Shown in pieces: positions 11,522 through 20,646 of a stretch of DNA of 39,367 nt (position 1 is the stretch's first letter; each line of letters starts with the position of its first letter). Both the position numbers and the translations under genes were made by a program. Source of the stretch: Fragilariopsis cylindrus CCMP1102 (taxonomy: Eukaryota > Bacillariophyta > Bacillariophyceae > Bacillariales > Bacillariaceae); NCBI GenBank assembly GCA_900095095.1, contig FMBT01000599.1, positions 1 to 39,367 of the forward strand, read 5' to 3'. The notes beneath the pieces are model-generated. The model was not told the DNA's origin. It was given only the letters and a program-made list of their open reading frames with translations, and ran no database searches.

Positions 11522-12212
11522 TTAATTTAAAATAAAATCAAGATCATTCTCATTATTGTCTAATATACGTTGAATACATGTTTTTTCTGTCATTGTTGGA
11601 AATTTTGATTTCAATAATGGTTTATCACGACAATTACTTAACGCACGACGTTTTCGTGATTTCAACGATTCATTGATTAAATCTTTTTTATCAAAATTCC
11701 CACCACCACGTCCTGCTTGAAAAATTTCCTCTTTCGACATAGTTGACATTTGTTGATAGCGTGCTTTCCATTCCAATTTCCAATCCACCTCCTCCTCCAC
11801 AGCAACATTATTTATATCTTCCACATAATCACCAGTTTCTTCATCTAAAATCCATTTTCCATAGGCTGGTTGGGACGAAGCAATAGCAATAGCAATAGTA
11901 GTAGTAGTAGTAGTAGCAACGATAGATGATAGAAATGATCTTCGGTTATTAAAACTACTACCCTCATAATAATCGGCGTTGTTGTTGTTTTCTTCTTGAT
12001 TTGTTGCTTTTAATTTAAGGAAATTATGTGACGGATGATTTTCTATTCGATAATGACGAATAATAAGAAGACGACGACGATGACGTCGTCATCGGCACAA
12101 ACGCATTAACTACGGCTTGTGTCATCGTCATCGCCGGACTACTGTCATTGCCATTATTATACGTCATCATCGTTGTGAACAACAACAATGATGCCACACA
12201 TAATTTTATCAT
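11522..12212 (-). CDS. predicted plastid thylakoid-lumen protein, unknown function (one frame break)
   Basis: The N-terminus has a hydrophobic signal peptide core (KLCVASLLLF), then AVVNAFVP, which fits the diatom ASAFAP-type cleavage motif for complex plastids, then a Ser/Thr-rich transit segment. Further on, NNRRSFLSSIVA followed by a Thr/Ile/Ala-rich core and ending SQPAYG looks like a twin-arginine thylakoid signal. The mature part (about 115 residues) starts near KWILDEETGDY, contains EIFQAGRGGGN and KSRKRRALSNCRD, and has two cysteines. I do not recognise a domain. The two halves are in different frames. The break lies at the A4 run at 12039-12042 (minus strand), and dropping one A joins them into about 229 residues. 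The downstream half would otherwise lack an ATG. It is convergent with the DUF202 gene and divergent from the glycosyltransferase-like gene. Confidence 0.7.
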
Positions 12213-12877
12213 TTTCGTTTCGTCGTCGATGCAGTGGTGGTGGTGGTGGTCGTCGTCGTTTTGGCAATTAATAAGAATTGTCGTTATTAATTAATAGTGT
12301 GATGCAGCTTTTCTCCTGTTGTTGAAAGTTGAAAAGTAGTGTAGCAAAAAAAATAACTATGCATGATAATGATAATGTCGATGACGATGATGATGTGCGT
12401 CGACTCAATGAATCCATCATCCATCCCCCTTTTAATCAAAATAAATCAAATCAACCCCCCCGAAATAAATTGCCGCAACAACCAGCGACTGGAGGGAATG
12501 AAAAATAGATCTTCCATAGCTAAGTTGTCACGTCCTCTCAAAATACACATCGGCAGCAATCGAAACACACAAACAATCACATGAAACAATATGGATAATA
12601 GCCCTTTTAAAAGTAGGGCATATATTTCGTCGCTCATAAACCCGAAGGAATGATGAAATCGTCACAGCATTTGTCGAAAACACACAACAAGGATAATTAT
12701 TAGACGACACAACAATAATACAATAGATAACACAACCACACAACGTAATAACCGCCGACACAAGACTTCAGTCTACTGTATCATTAAGAATAGGACTATA
12801 CAGTACCCCCCCATAAGTTATACTGTAATCAATTCAAAAATTGAAATTTGAATACTAGTACTGTAGATAGATGACTG
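12213..12877. other. divergent intergenic region
   Basis: About 665 bp between the starts of the lumen protein gene (minus) and the type II membrane protein gene (plus), so both promoters probably lie here. It has a GTG/GTC triplet run at about 12230-12260 and no convincing open frame. No specific motif could be assigned. Confidence 0.45.
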
Positions 12878-14443
12878 ATGACTGCTATCGAAATTAGAGG
12901 AGAAGGTAACGGTAGTAACAATTCGACATCGCTGTGGACATATCCGTGGCGGACAACACAGACACAGACACAGACAACACAGAACTACAACAACAGTAGT
13001 AGTAAGAGTAGAAATAATACGAGTAGAAGTGGTAGTATGACGATGATTAAACAACGTTCATCAATTCCAAAGGGGATGATTATGTCAATGCGTAATGGAA
13101 GTTTATTGATTTTATGTTTATTTATCACAATATCAATATATTTATTTCGTCAAATGGATGAAAATATGCAGACCTATTTAGTTGATTTGACCGTTGACGT
13201 TAACGTTGCTACTACTGTCGTCGAGACGAAGAAAAGCAACAGTAATAATAATAAGAATCTGAAATTAGCTGTCTTAGTGGCAGGATCCACACAACGTTTC
13301 TTATTTGATTCCTTTGTGGAACATGTGGTGAAACCGAATAGTAATAGTAATAGTGGAAGTGTAGCAGTAGATATCGATTATTTTGCTATATTGACATTAA
13401 AATCAGGACCAGCATTTCGTCAAGAGGATGGATATATGAATCATTTAACTGGTCATGATAAAATGTTTACGGGTATCAATTTTAAGAATAATAGTGTAGA
13501 AAGTATACAAAAATCAATGTATGATACAATGACAAATGCAATTAATGATGTACAAACGAAAGTGAAAGGGACAGTAACTAATTCAGGCGGTACTACAGGC
13601 GGTACCACAACTTTACGTGCATTGCGTTTATTAGAAGCACCAATCGAAAATTCTGCAATACTGGAGGATGTTACTATACGTGAAAGGAAGAAATGGAATG
13701 AAAATGGTAATGCTAAAGATAATGATTTATATGATTTATATGCACACTTTCCAATGAAAGATTATCGTCCCAAAGCGATGGTACGAACAAAAGCAGGGAA
13801 TAAAAATATGATACGTTTATTTTTAGCATTAGAATCCTTATATGAGAATGAATTTCTACAATATGAAAAAGAAAAAGAAACCACAAATTACTATTATGAT
13901 TATGTCTTAATACTAAGAGATGATACATTATGGTTAACTGATTTTGATTTGCAGGCCGTCATACAATCAGATCCAACTGCGGATGCGTATATATTAAGTT
14001 GTAATGGTCGTCAACCACCAATGTTAATTCCAGAAATGAATGATCATGGGATACTAATCAAAAGAAATAAAGCGAATATTGTGGGTAAATATATGACCTC
14101 ATTATCAGAATATCCAAAAATTAATTTAAATGAATGTCATACTAGTGTGGAACAATACATGGGTAAAAATAATGGAGATCGTGGTTGTAATAGTGAAATG
14201 TTATTAAAATTTATATTAGAAAAAAATAATATCAATGTCAAATTAGTGGATCAATCATTATTACCATTTCAACGTTCGGTATTAATACATAATCAAGAGA
14301 AAGAGAATGAAGACAACGACAATGACAATGACAATGATAATGAAAATAATGATTATTATTGTTATCATAAATTTTGTCAAAGTATTGATAATCCATTACA
14401 GTTACCAAATAATATTAAAAAATGTAAAGAATTACTATTTTAA
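12878..14443 (+). CDS. type II membrane, glycosyltransferase-like protein
   Basis: The product is 521 residues, intronless and uninterrupted. Residues 1-74 are polar and low-complexity (Gln-Thr and Ser-rich). One transmembrane helix lies at about 75-90 (SLLILCLFITISIYLF), giving the N-in, C-lumenal layout of Golgi glycosyltransferases. A variable Asn-rich stem precedes a folded domain that starts with KLAVLVAGSTQRF. It has YDYVLILRDDTLWLTDFD, where the Arg-Asp-Asp after a hydrophobic strand is a plausible metal/nucleotide-sugar (DxD-like) site, then DAYILSCNGR and a late Cys-containing region. The tail has an acidic Asp-Asn repeat. I cannot assign a CAZy family or a substrate; similar orphan GT-A-like proteins occur in stramenopiles. 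A second ATG at residue 54 could also be the start. Role inferred: glycosylation of secreted or cell-wall polymers. Confidence 0.6.
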   Translation: MTAIEIRGEGNGSNNSTSLWTYPWRTTQTQTQTTQNYNNSSSKSRNNTSRSGSMTMIKQRSSIPKGMIMSMRNGSLLILCLFITISIYLFRQMDENMQTYLVDLTVDVNVATTVVETKKSNSNNNKNLKLAVLVAGSTQRFLFDSFVEHVVKPNSNSNSGSVAVDIDYFAILTLKSGPAFRQEDGYMNHLTGHDKMFTGINFKNNSVESIQKSMYDTMTNAINDVQTKVKGTVTNSGGTTGGTTTLRALRLLEAPIENSAILEDVTIRERKKWNENGNAKDNDLYDLYAHFPMKDYRPKAMVRTKAGNKNMIRLFLALESLYENEFLQYEKEKETTNYYYDYVLILRDDTLWLTDFDLQAVIQSDPTADAYILSCNGRQPPMLIPEMNDHGILIKRNKANIVGKYMTSLSEYPKINLNECHTSVEQYMGKNNGDRGCNSEMLLKFILEKNNINVKLVDQSLLPFQRSVLIHNQEKENEDNDNDNDNDNENNDYYCYHKFCQSIDNPLQLPNNIKKCKELLF

Positions 14444-14968
14444 CTATAATATAATAGAATACGGTAAGTTATATAGAAGTTTTTTTCTGGTGTGGAAAAG
14501 AAAGAAAGAAAGAAAGATCTGAATGAATCTAGTTAGTAGTAGAATCGAATCTAGAATCGAGTCAAGAATCGAATCGAATCTAGAATCGAAATCAATAATA
14601 TTCATACATATTACAAATTTAATATTATACCGTACAAGTTTAGGAACTAATAACTCATGCTCGCCGTAGAAACGTACCAACGCGCTACGACGAAAAAATG
14701 TCTAATTAGTTCTAGCCTTTTTTACAGAGCATCGGTTACGCGTGTAACCGACGCTAGCACGATACCTCGCGACAAAATTAAATGGAAAATTCCTTATTAA
14801 CGCATGAAAATGGGAATGTATTGAATCGAACCTCCATGGGTATCGGTCTATTTAACGTAAGCTTATGAGACGAAATATAGTGTATCATTCTGTGCTATTA
14901 TAATGACCGGTGAGTACGCTATTAGACCAATTTAAGACCGCATTCTAGTCGATGCTCTATTGAAGTAG
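14444..14968. other. spacer with small repeats and a hairpin
   Basis: It contains imperfect GAATC/TCTAGAATCG repeats at about 14540-14592. A hairpin at 14729-14754 has TCGGTTAC and GTAACCGA arms around GCGT, extended by three more bases with one mismatch. The 15-bp sequence AGTTTAGGAACTAAT at 14637-14651 recurs inverted beyond the piggyBac element at 18535-18549. No gene is seen. Confidence 0.5.
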
Positions 14969-14972
14969 TTAA

Positions 14973-14987
14973 CAGGATTCCTGTTAT
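14973..14987. repeat. left terminal inverted repeat of the piggyBac element
   Basis: CAGGATTCCTGTTAT, the exact reverse complement of 18445-18459. It is preceded by the TTAA target duplication at 14969-14972. Confidence 0.9.
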
Positions 14988-15134
14988 AAGGATTTTTTCG
15001 TCTTTTTATTAAAAAAATTGCTAGTTAAAACACGTGTTATTTTTCCAAAAAAAATAATTTAACTTAGAGAATATTGCTAATTTTCACTGGTTGATTGCTA
15101 GATAAAGACATAATCATTCAGCCTGTTAGTTTGC

Positions 15135-15205
15135 GCTAGATCGACTCGAACCAGTGACCTCAGTTAATAATATTATCTTTTCAACCAGTTCAACCAAGAT
15201 AGTAG
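15135..15205 (-). repeat. tRNA-like / SINE-like fragment with A and B boxes
   Basis: On the minus strand there is an A-box-like TGGTTGAACTGG (15196-15185) and a B-box-like GGTTCGAGTCG (15152-15142), spaced as in tRNA genes. The flanking acceptor and T-stem bases do not pair well, so this is not a functional tRNA by eye. It could be a tRNA pseudogene or the head of a SINE carried within the piggyBac element. Confidence 0.35.
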
Positions 15206-15417
15206 AGCAGATTGAGTATATAAACCATAAAGCGCGCTAAATTAACACGCGCTAAATACAGTGATTTTCGTTCGAATCAAGATTGATAATGGGAAATATA
15301 CGAGTATCAACACACATGCTAATAGTATGTGGTCTTCCTCTCAACTACAGTAAAAAAGAAGGTAACGGACATGATCTCCATTAAACAGAGGTTATATATT
15401 ACCTGGTTAAGTATCTA

Positions 15418-17816
15418 CTACTCTGTTAGCTCGGAAGCAACAGTACTAACACTAACACTACCTGTTGCTGTTGTCTCATATAATTTCTTTTCCACATGAT
15501 ATGCTGTGTGACAATCAACGACTACCAAATTTCCATCCACATCCTTGGTTGAATTACAAAGGAAAAAATCGATTCCCTTCTCCAGACTACACTCTTCACA
15601 TACATACTTTGACCTGTAGGCTCTTTTTCTCTTTGATCCAGTATTCTTACCAGGACAGTTGTGGTACTTGCAATAAGCTGTAGCCCTATTCTTCTTAACA
15701 ACCACCGGTACAGATATATGATTTCTTCCAGGCTGGCGTTCCTTTCGAAGCTTACAAGAAGCTTTACGATAACGAAGAGCCCGACCAGTAAGATCAGATA
15801 CTGGTGTTTGAGGAGTTCCAGTGTGTACTGTAGGGGAGGTAAAATGTTGTCTAAATGCATCAGATCGAAGTTTTCTTCCATCCAAAGAAGATGAGGTAGT
15901 AGTAATATCCTTTGTAGCACTTGGAGTATCTCCAAAGCCTCTAGTCCGAATTTCGGATCCTTGTTGCAGTAGTGAATGAGTCAAATCGTTGATACATGAT
16001 CTCATTATCATTGGGGTCCTATCAGGATGGTACTTGGTGTAAAGGTACTTGTAGATGTTGTAGGCATTGTTAAGATTCATATTGAAAAACCTAGATGCTA
16101 ACTTGGGGGACCAACCATGCAGATGTGATTCAGTTGATAGGTCGTACTTGGCTTCACTTCCATTCCCTTTATCAATCAAATGATATGTTTGACAGTACAC
16201 CCACTGTTGCTCAGGGCAATCGACATCAGTGAAGTCCTTGTTCCTCCTGTGTGTTACTGGATCCCTCAGCTTTCTCTGAATTCCTCCTCTTAGAAGATTA
16301 GGACCATGAAAGTTAGAAAGCGTCTTGACATAGTTGTTATCAGCCCAAATAGCATAGGTAATGGGCTTGTCCTTGTGTTGATACATAACTGATTGATGTG
16401 TACCAACCTTGATTCCTCTTGCAGCGACAGTTGCCTTACCAAGACTACCAGCACCAGTACGATTGGTTTGACAAGTACCCACCATGTTGATCTTCCATTC
16501 TTCTCTTCCAACTTGACACATGGCATCACTCATGTAAGCAGAATCCATGACAACACAATGACCCTTATGCTTGAATGGATCAAGCATAAGGTCATAGAGA
16601 GAGATCATCTTGTATTTTCCATAATCATTGATCTCTGGAATATCTTCATCGAATTGACCACCATAGACTCTAGCAAACAACTTGAATGTACTGAGAGGAC
16701 CTGTAGTGATACAGACAGTATGAATAGTAGCTCCAGTTCGAATTGGTTTTGGTTCAGGTCCAATTGTCATACAGCTATGATACCAGCCACCAACTCTACT
16801 TTCATCTGTAGTAATCCACTTGCCAAAGTTGACAATAGCTCGCCATCGCTTGTAAGAAGAAGAAGAAGAAGGAAGGTATGTGTTAGTAATCGATTCGAAA
16901 CAACAACAACAACAACAACATATACAGTACATACCTTATTATACCCATCTTCCAATAGACCATGTTTCAATCGATGCTTTGCAGTGCCTGGTGGTCCAAC
17001 AACTTTTGGATCATCATATATGTCATCCCAATCACCACCACACTCTGGATCCCAATCGTCACTGTAGTGCAAGCATGTAGTAAGATCCTCCAAACAAGCT
17101 TTGGTCATTGATTCTCTAATCGATGGTACGGCATCCATGATCTCTCTTGTTGAAAATATCTGATCAATCGATCTTCCTCCATGAATCATTCTACATAGAC
17201 AAGCACCATAGAAACGAGCCACATGGTCTCCAGTTATCACTTTATCTCCTGTATAGTACCTTGGCTTGTAACCATTTTCAAGAACTCGCTTCCTCATATA
17301 GTTTCGCATCCTAGCAGCTTGAAATTCAAACAGAGTTTGATCATCGTCATCTCCAAATCTGGGAAGGCACCATTGGAAGACCTTCTCAAACCTGATCTCT
17401 CCATCAATGTCCCTTAATGAAGCTAACTCTTCATCAGTTATCTTAACAGTGAACTCTTCATCTCCTTCCCATGCAAGTGGTTCAATCGGACGACCACCAG
17501 TATCAGTATCACCATCTTCAATAACAACCTCATCCCATTCCTCAGCTTCTGTTCTAAAATATTTTTTTGTTTCTGTTTGTATCTCATCATCACCATCACG
17601 AATAGGTTGTTGTGTTAGTTGGAACTCGTTGTAAGTGGAGGAATCGAAGTCTGCATATTTATAGATAGCCTCATATGCCATGAGGTAGAGAGCATCATCT
17701 TCTTTAGTATCTAATAATAAATTCCATCTTTGACTGATAGGACAATATGAATCGATTCTTCCATCACAGAGCTTGTGACTCTTGTAACCGGGCCACCAGG
17801 ACTCAGGGACCTTCAT
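15418..17816 (-). CDS. piggyBac-like transposase (DDE_Tnp_1_7), two exons
   Basis: Exon 1 runs 17816-16935 (294 codons) and exon 2 runs 16848-15418. The 86-bp GT-AG intron is in phase 0 (GTATGT donor, TTACAAG acceptor), giving about 770 residues. Candidate catalytic aspartates are D309 (WITTDES), D396 (CVVMDSAYMSD) and D504 (TDVDCPEQQ), at spacings usual for the family. The helix after them (RFFNMNLNNAYNIYKY) matches the conserved end of the catalytic core. At about 690-755 a Cys/His-rich domain (CKYHNCPG, YVCEECS, FFLCN, VDCHTAYH) is the C-terminal zinc-binding domain that recognises the transposon ends. The first ~100 residues include VPESWWPGYKSHKL and an acidic region. Upstream of the ATG the same frame stays open for 16 codons and reads like protein (SSEWAESLVGLS), so a further 5' exon is likely. 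Confidence 0.88.
16849..16934 (-). other. intron of the piggyBac transposase
   Basis: On the minus strand it begins GTATGT and ends TTCTTACAAG, with a GTT repeat and a pyrimidine-rich CTT tract between. Removing it joins ...GYNK to RWRAIVNFGKW in frame, immediately before the first catalytic Asp. Confidence 0.85.
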
Positions 17817-18425
17817 AGACAGTCCTACTAATGATTCGGCCCATTCTGAACTGATTGGGCGTGTTTAAGGAGCCATTCTACTCCAAATATTTTGATTATA
17901 TTTCTTATTGGATTGTAATATTATGAAAATCCGGAAAATGCGTGGTAAAGTTACTAAAACAGCTAGTGACTAAAATATTTTTACTAGTAGTTAGTTAGTA
18001 TGAAAATTTGAAATATTTAGTTGAAAAAAAGGATTTGTTAGTAAATTTTGCTAGTTATTTTCCCAAAAGTTAACAAGACTGACCATTTGACTCATATTTT
18101 TGATGCGTTGACTCCTTCTTTTTTTTAAAACTTGGTTCATTTTTCAAATTTTGAATCTTGGGTGTGAGTCACATAATAATATTGACCAAAAAGAGGGTTG
18201 CCCGGCACGTTTTTCGACTCTCTATATTTGAACACATGCTCTTCCAAATTTTATTTAGGACTGCAGCTGCCGGAGTAGTAACCTCCCATACATAGTGACC
18301 GGGAGTTATTTCAACTTAGTAAGAAAGCACGTGCCTTTGAACGGAGATGTACTGTGTCTCAATAGGGGGGTGTAAGTCCGATTTTTGAGGGAAATATGCC
18401 CCTACAAAAAATAGACCCCAAAAAG

Positions 18426-18445
18426 TGGCGCCCCACTGGGCGCCA
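18426..18445. repeat. GC-rich subterminal hairpin of the piggyBac element
   Basis: Perfect 8-bp arms TGGCGCCC and GGGCGCCA surround CACT, abutting the right terminal inverted repeat. Subterminal repeats bind the transposase in other piggyBac elements. No matching copy is found at the left end. Confidence 0.6.
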
Positions 18446-18459
18446 TAACAGGAATCCTG
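18445..18459. repeat. right terminal inverted repeat of the piggyBac element
   Basis: ATAACAGGAATCCTG, followed by the TTAA target duplication at 18460-18463. It is the exact reverse complement of the left terminal repeat. Confidence 0.9.
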
Positions 18460-18463
18460 TTAA

Positions 18464-19645
18464 GTAATTTAATTATTGCAGTAGTTAACTAGTTGAATTA
18501 TTAGGCTCATATCCCGAGCAAAAAAAAGTGTGCCATTAGTTCCTAAACTGGTATATCACATCCATAAATAATTAGAACTAATTTTTGTGTGTCGCTCAAA
18601 AACATGGTCAATGTACTAGTCTAAATAGAAGAATAGTAACGCAAACACTGTAGCATAGCAAGGCTATAGTACTGTGGGTGACGCATCGATTCATTCATTC
18701 ATTCATTCCTTCACGAGTGGGAATGTGCCATATGAAATGCTACAGAGTATTGCATCAAACGCGGCCTTAACTTCTCCGACCAATATCACAGCATTATTGA
18801 GGGAAGCAGATTAATCAGGGCATATAAATTTATATCCTTGTATTGGATATCTTTTCGGCGCGCCTCTTTTTCCAAACAAGCAAGTACGTACTCGCGAATT
18901 CTCAATATATGAACTAAATCATGCCCAAATTTTACCAGTATTTGTTAGTCTAGTATATAATAACAACTTTAGCATCAAGTATATACACCTAAAAGGTCAT
19001 TTTTTTGGAAAAATAAACAGTGAAGTTTACAATTGACCTATTTAATGGAAAACTAGTATATTCCTTAGTCTTGTAAGCCTACTGGTATCTCACAATGTAG
19101 GCTCACGCACAGTACACATCAGCTTTTTATGAGATATCTTGTTCAGGACACAAAGCAGGGTAGAACTTCCAAGAAGATGCTTCTTTTTGGTCAGAGAGGG
19201 TTCCTTTACCTTACCATGTGTATAATCAATATTGGTTCAAAAAGATGTTGTAGGCGCTCCTTCAATTCATGCACACATGCATGTACATTGACTAGCCTTT
19301 AAGACACCATGTTACTAGATAATTTCTTGCAGCTAATATTTTTTCTTGAAGAACTTTTTTTCCAGATAATAAAGTCATGTAGCCCATTATATGTTTAATC
19401 TTTATAGGTCTACACGACAGCATTGTTGAACAGAGGCTTACCTGCTTTGTGAAGGGCAAAAACCCTATTTTTAACCTATATTAGCTAAAATCCGCAAAAA
19501 TTTATCTTGCACAAGCTGTACCATTTGGACCAGAGGCCCTATTAGTGGGGGCTTTAGGCGGGTTAGTTTATTGTATGAGTATTTGTGTGGATTTTCCTGT
19601 CAAAATTGGTGTTGGAGCATTTTCTAACCAACAGTGACTATTTTA
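18464..19645. other. spacer between the two transposons
   Basis: AT-rich DNA without a credible reading frame. It contains an (ATTC)n run at about 18690-18709, and ATTAGTTC/GAACTAAT arms about 48 bp apart (18535-18583) that could be a small foldback element. No gene or RNA was recognised. Confidence 0.45.
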
Positions 19646-19651
19646 AATAAA

Positions 19652-20454
19652 TGTTAAATTATACATAGTACTCGATGTAGGAGTCATATGTCGTACATAA
19701 GCCCCGCGGAGTAGAAATACAAGCGCGATCAGATTAGTGTGGAGAAATGCACGTGTATGCATTATTGAGATAAAAGAGAACCGAAAGTTAGCTAAAAGCC
19801 AACATCGTACTGTTGGAGTTGAAGTGACCTTGTCGAAGCCGTTGTCGAAGCAATTGGAACCGAGCGCAAATAAGAGAAGTGCTTAGGTATATTTATACAA
19901 ATCGGAACACGATTAGGAAGAGTGTCCGAATACATAGAACACGATTATGAAGAGTGTTATACATATGGAAATCGAACAGATGTCGATGTCCACCTTTGAA
20001 CCGCTAATGCGATATATATGCATTGAGGCGAAGTGAGTTAGGAACAGAAAGTTGTATGCAGGGTTACTGGAAACCGCAATACTAAAATACGAAGAAAAGA
20101 GCAGAATTACCTCGATTACGAGAAATGAACAATTACTGTCTTTTATTGTTGAGAAATTGTAATAACCATAGACTAAATAAACAAGTGTGTTAATAACAAC
20201 TTTTGCGTTTGAACATCATCGTTAGTATCGTACGACGTTACTATAGATATATCTACAGAAAGTTACGCCATTCTTCTAGGGAAGTTTCGCTGACAAGAAG
20301 GGGTTAGATATCCTGGTAGAACAACCGTGAGTAGTCTTTCAATATAAGGGTCAAGAGTATCAACCCTTCCAGCTTTAATAGAATCTTACAAGACCGAAGA
20401 GTAAGACTATTATAATCCTGTTTCACCAATCATCGATTGTCTGTGAAACGTACA
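19652..20454 (+). repeat. 5' LTR of the copia element
   Basis: 803 bp, TG...CA ends. It should hold the promoter and polyadenylation signals of the element. It is 801/803 identical to the 3' LTR by direct reading. Confidence 0.93.
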
Positions 20455-20646
20455 AGATTAACAGTCGCACGGTTTATCCTATAAACGTGCTGATCAACTT
20501 TCTTTTTAGTTCATCTGAACGACAAAAGGACCGGAGATCCAATTATATTTAATTGTAATTATTGAATTAACGATCTCGAAAGAAGTCTAAATTACAATAA
20601 CCTCAAGTCTTAACAAATAAGAACTAGAGAAGCCATTCAACTGTGA
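20455..20646 (+). promoter_or_regulatory. untranslated leader and primer-binding region of the copia element
   Basis: The sequence right after the 5' LTR is AGATTAACAGTCGCACGG. It is not the usual plant/animal copia sequence complementary to the 3' end of initiator tRNA-Met (TGGTATCAGAGC). A different tRNA or an internal tRNA fragment must prime, as in some Ty1/copia groups. The leader continues to the ATG at 20647. Confidence 0.5.

Larger units (their letters stand above)
14973..18459 (-). mobile_element. complete piggyBac-type DNA transposon
   Basis: The 3487-bp element is bounded by TTAA on both sides (14969-14972 and 18460-18463), the target duplication used by piggyBac. Its termini are a perfect 15-bp inverted repeat: CAGGATTCCTGTTAT at 14973-14987 and its complement at 18445-18459. 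Together with the TTAA, each end is itself an imperfect 19-bp palindrome. A second inverted structure, TGGCGCCC-CACT-GGGCGCCA, lies just inside the right end (18426-18445). Inside is a DDE_Tnp_1_7 transposase gene on the minus strand. The ends match exactly and the transposase frame is long, so the element may be recent. The strand given is that of the transposase. Confidence 0.9.

Noticed and set aside
14729-14754. Hairpin as a transcription terminator
   Set aside because: Intrinsic hairpin terminators are not expected in a nuclear diatom genome, and no transcript is known to end here; it is recorded only as a structure.
15135-15205. Functional tRNA gene
   Set aside because: The acceptor and T stems do not pair well; only the A and B boxes are convincing.
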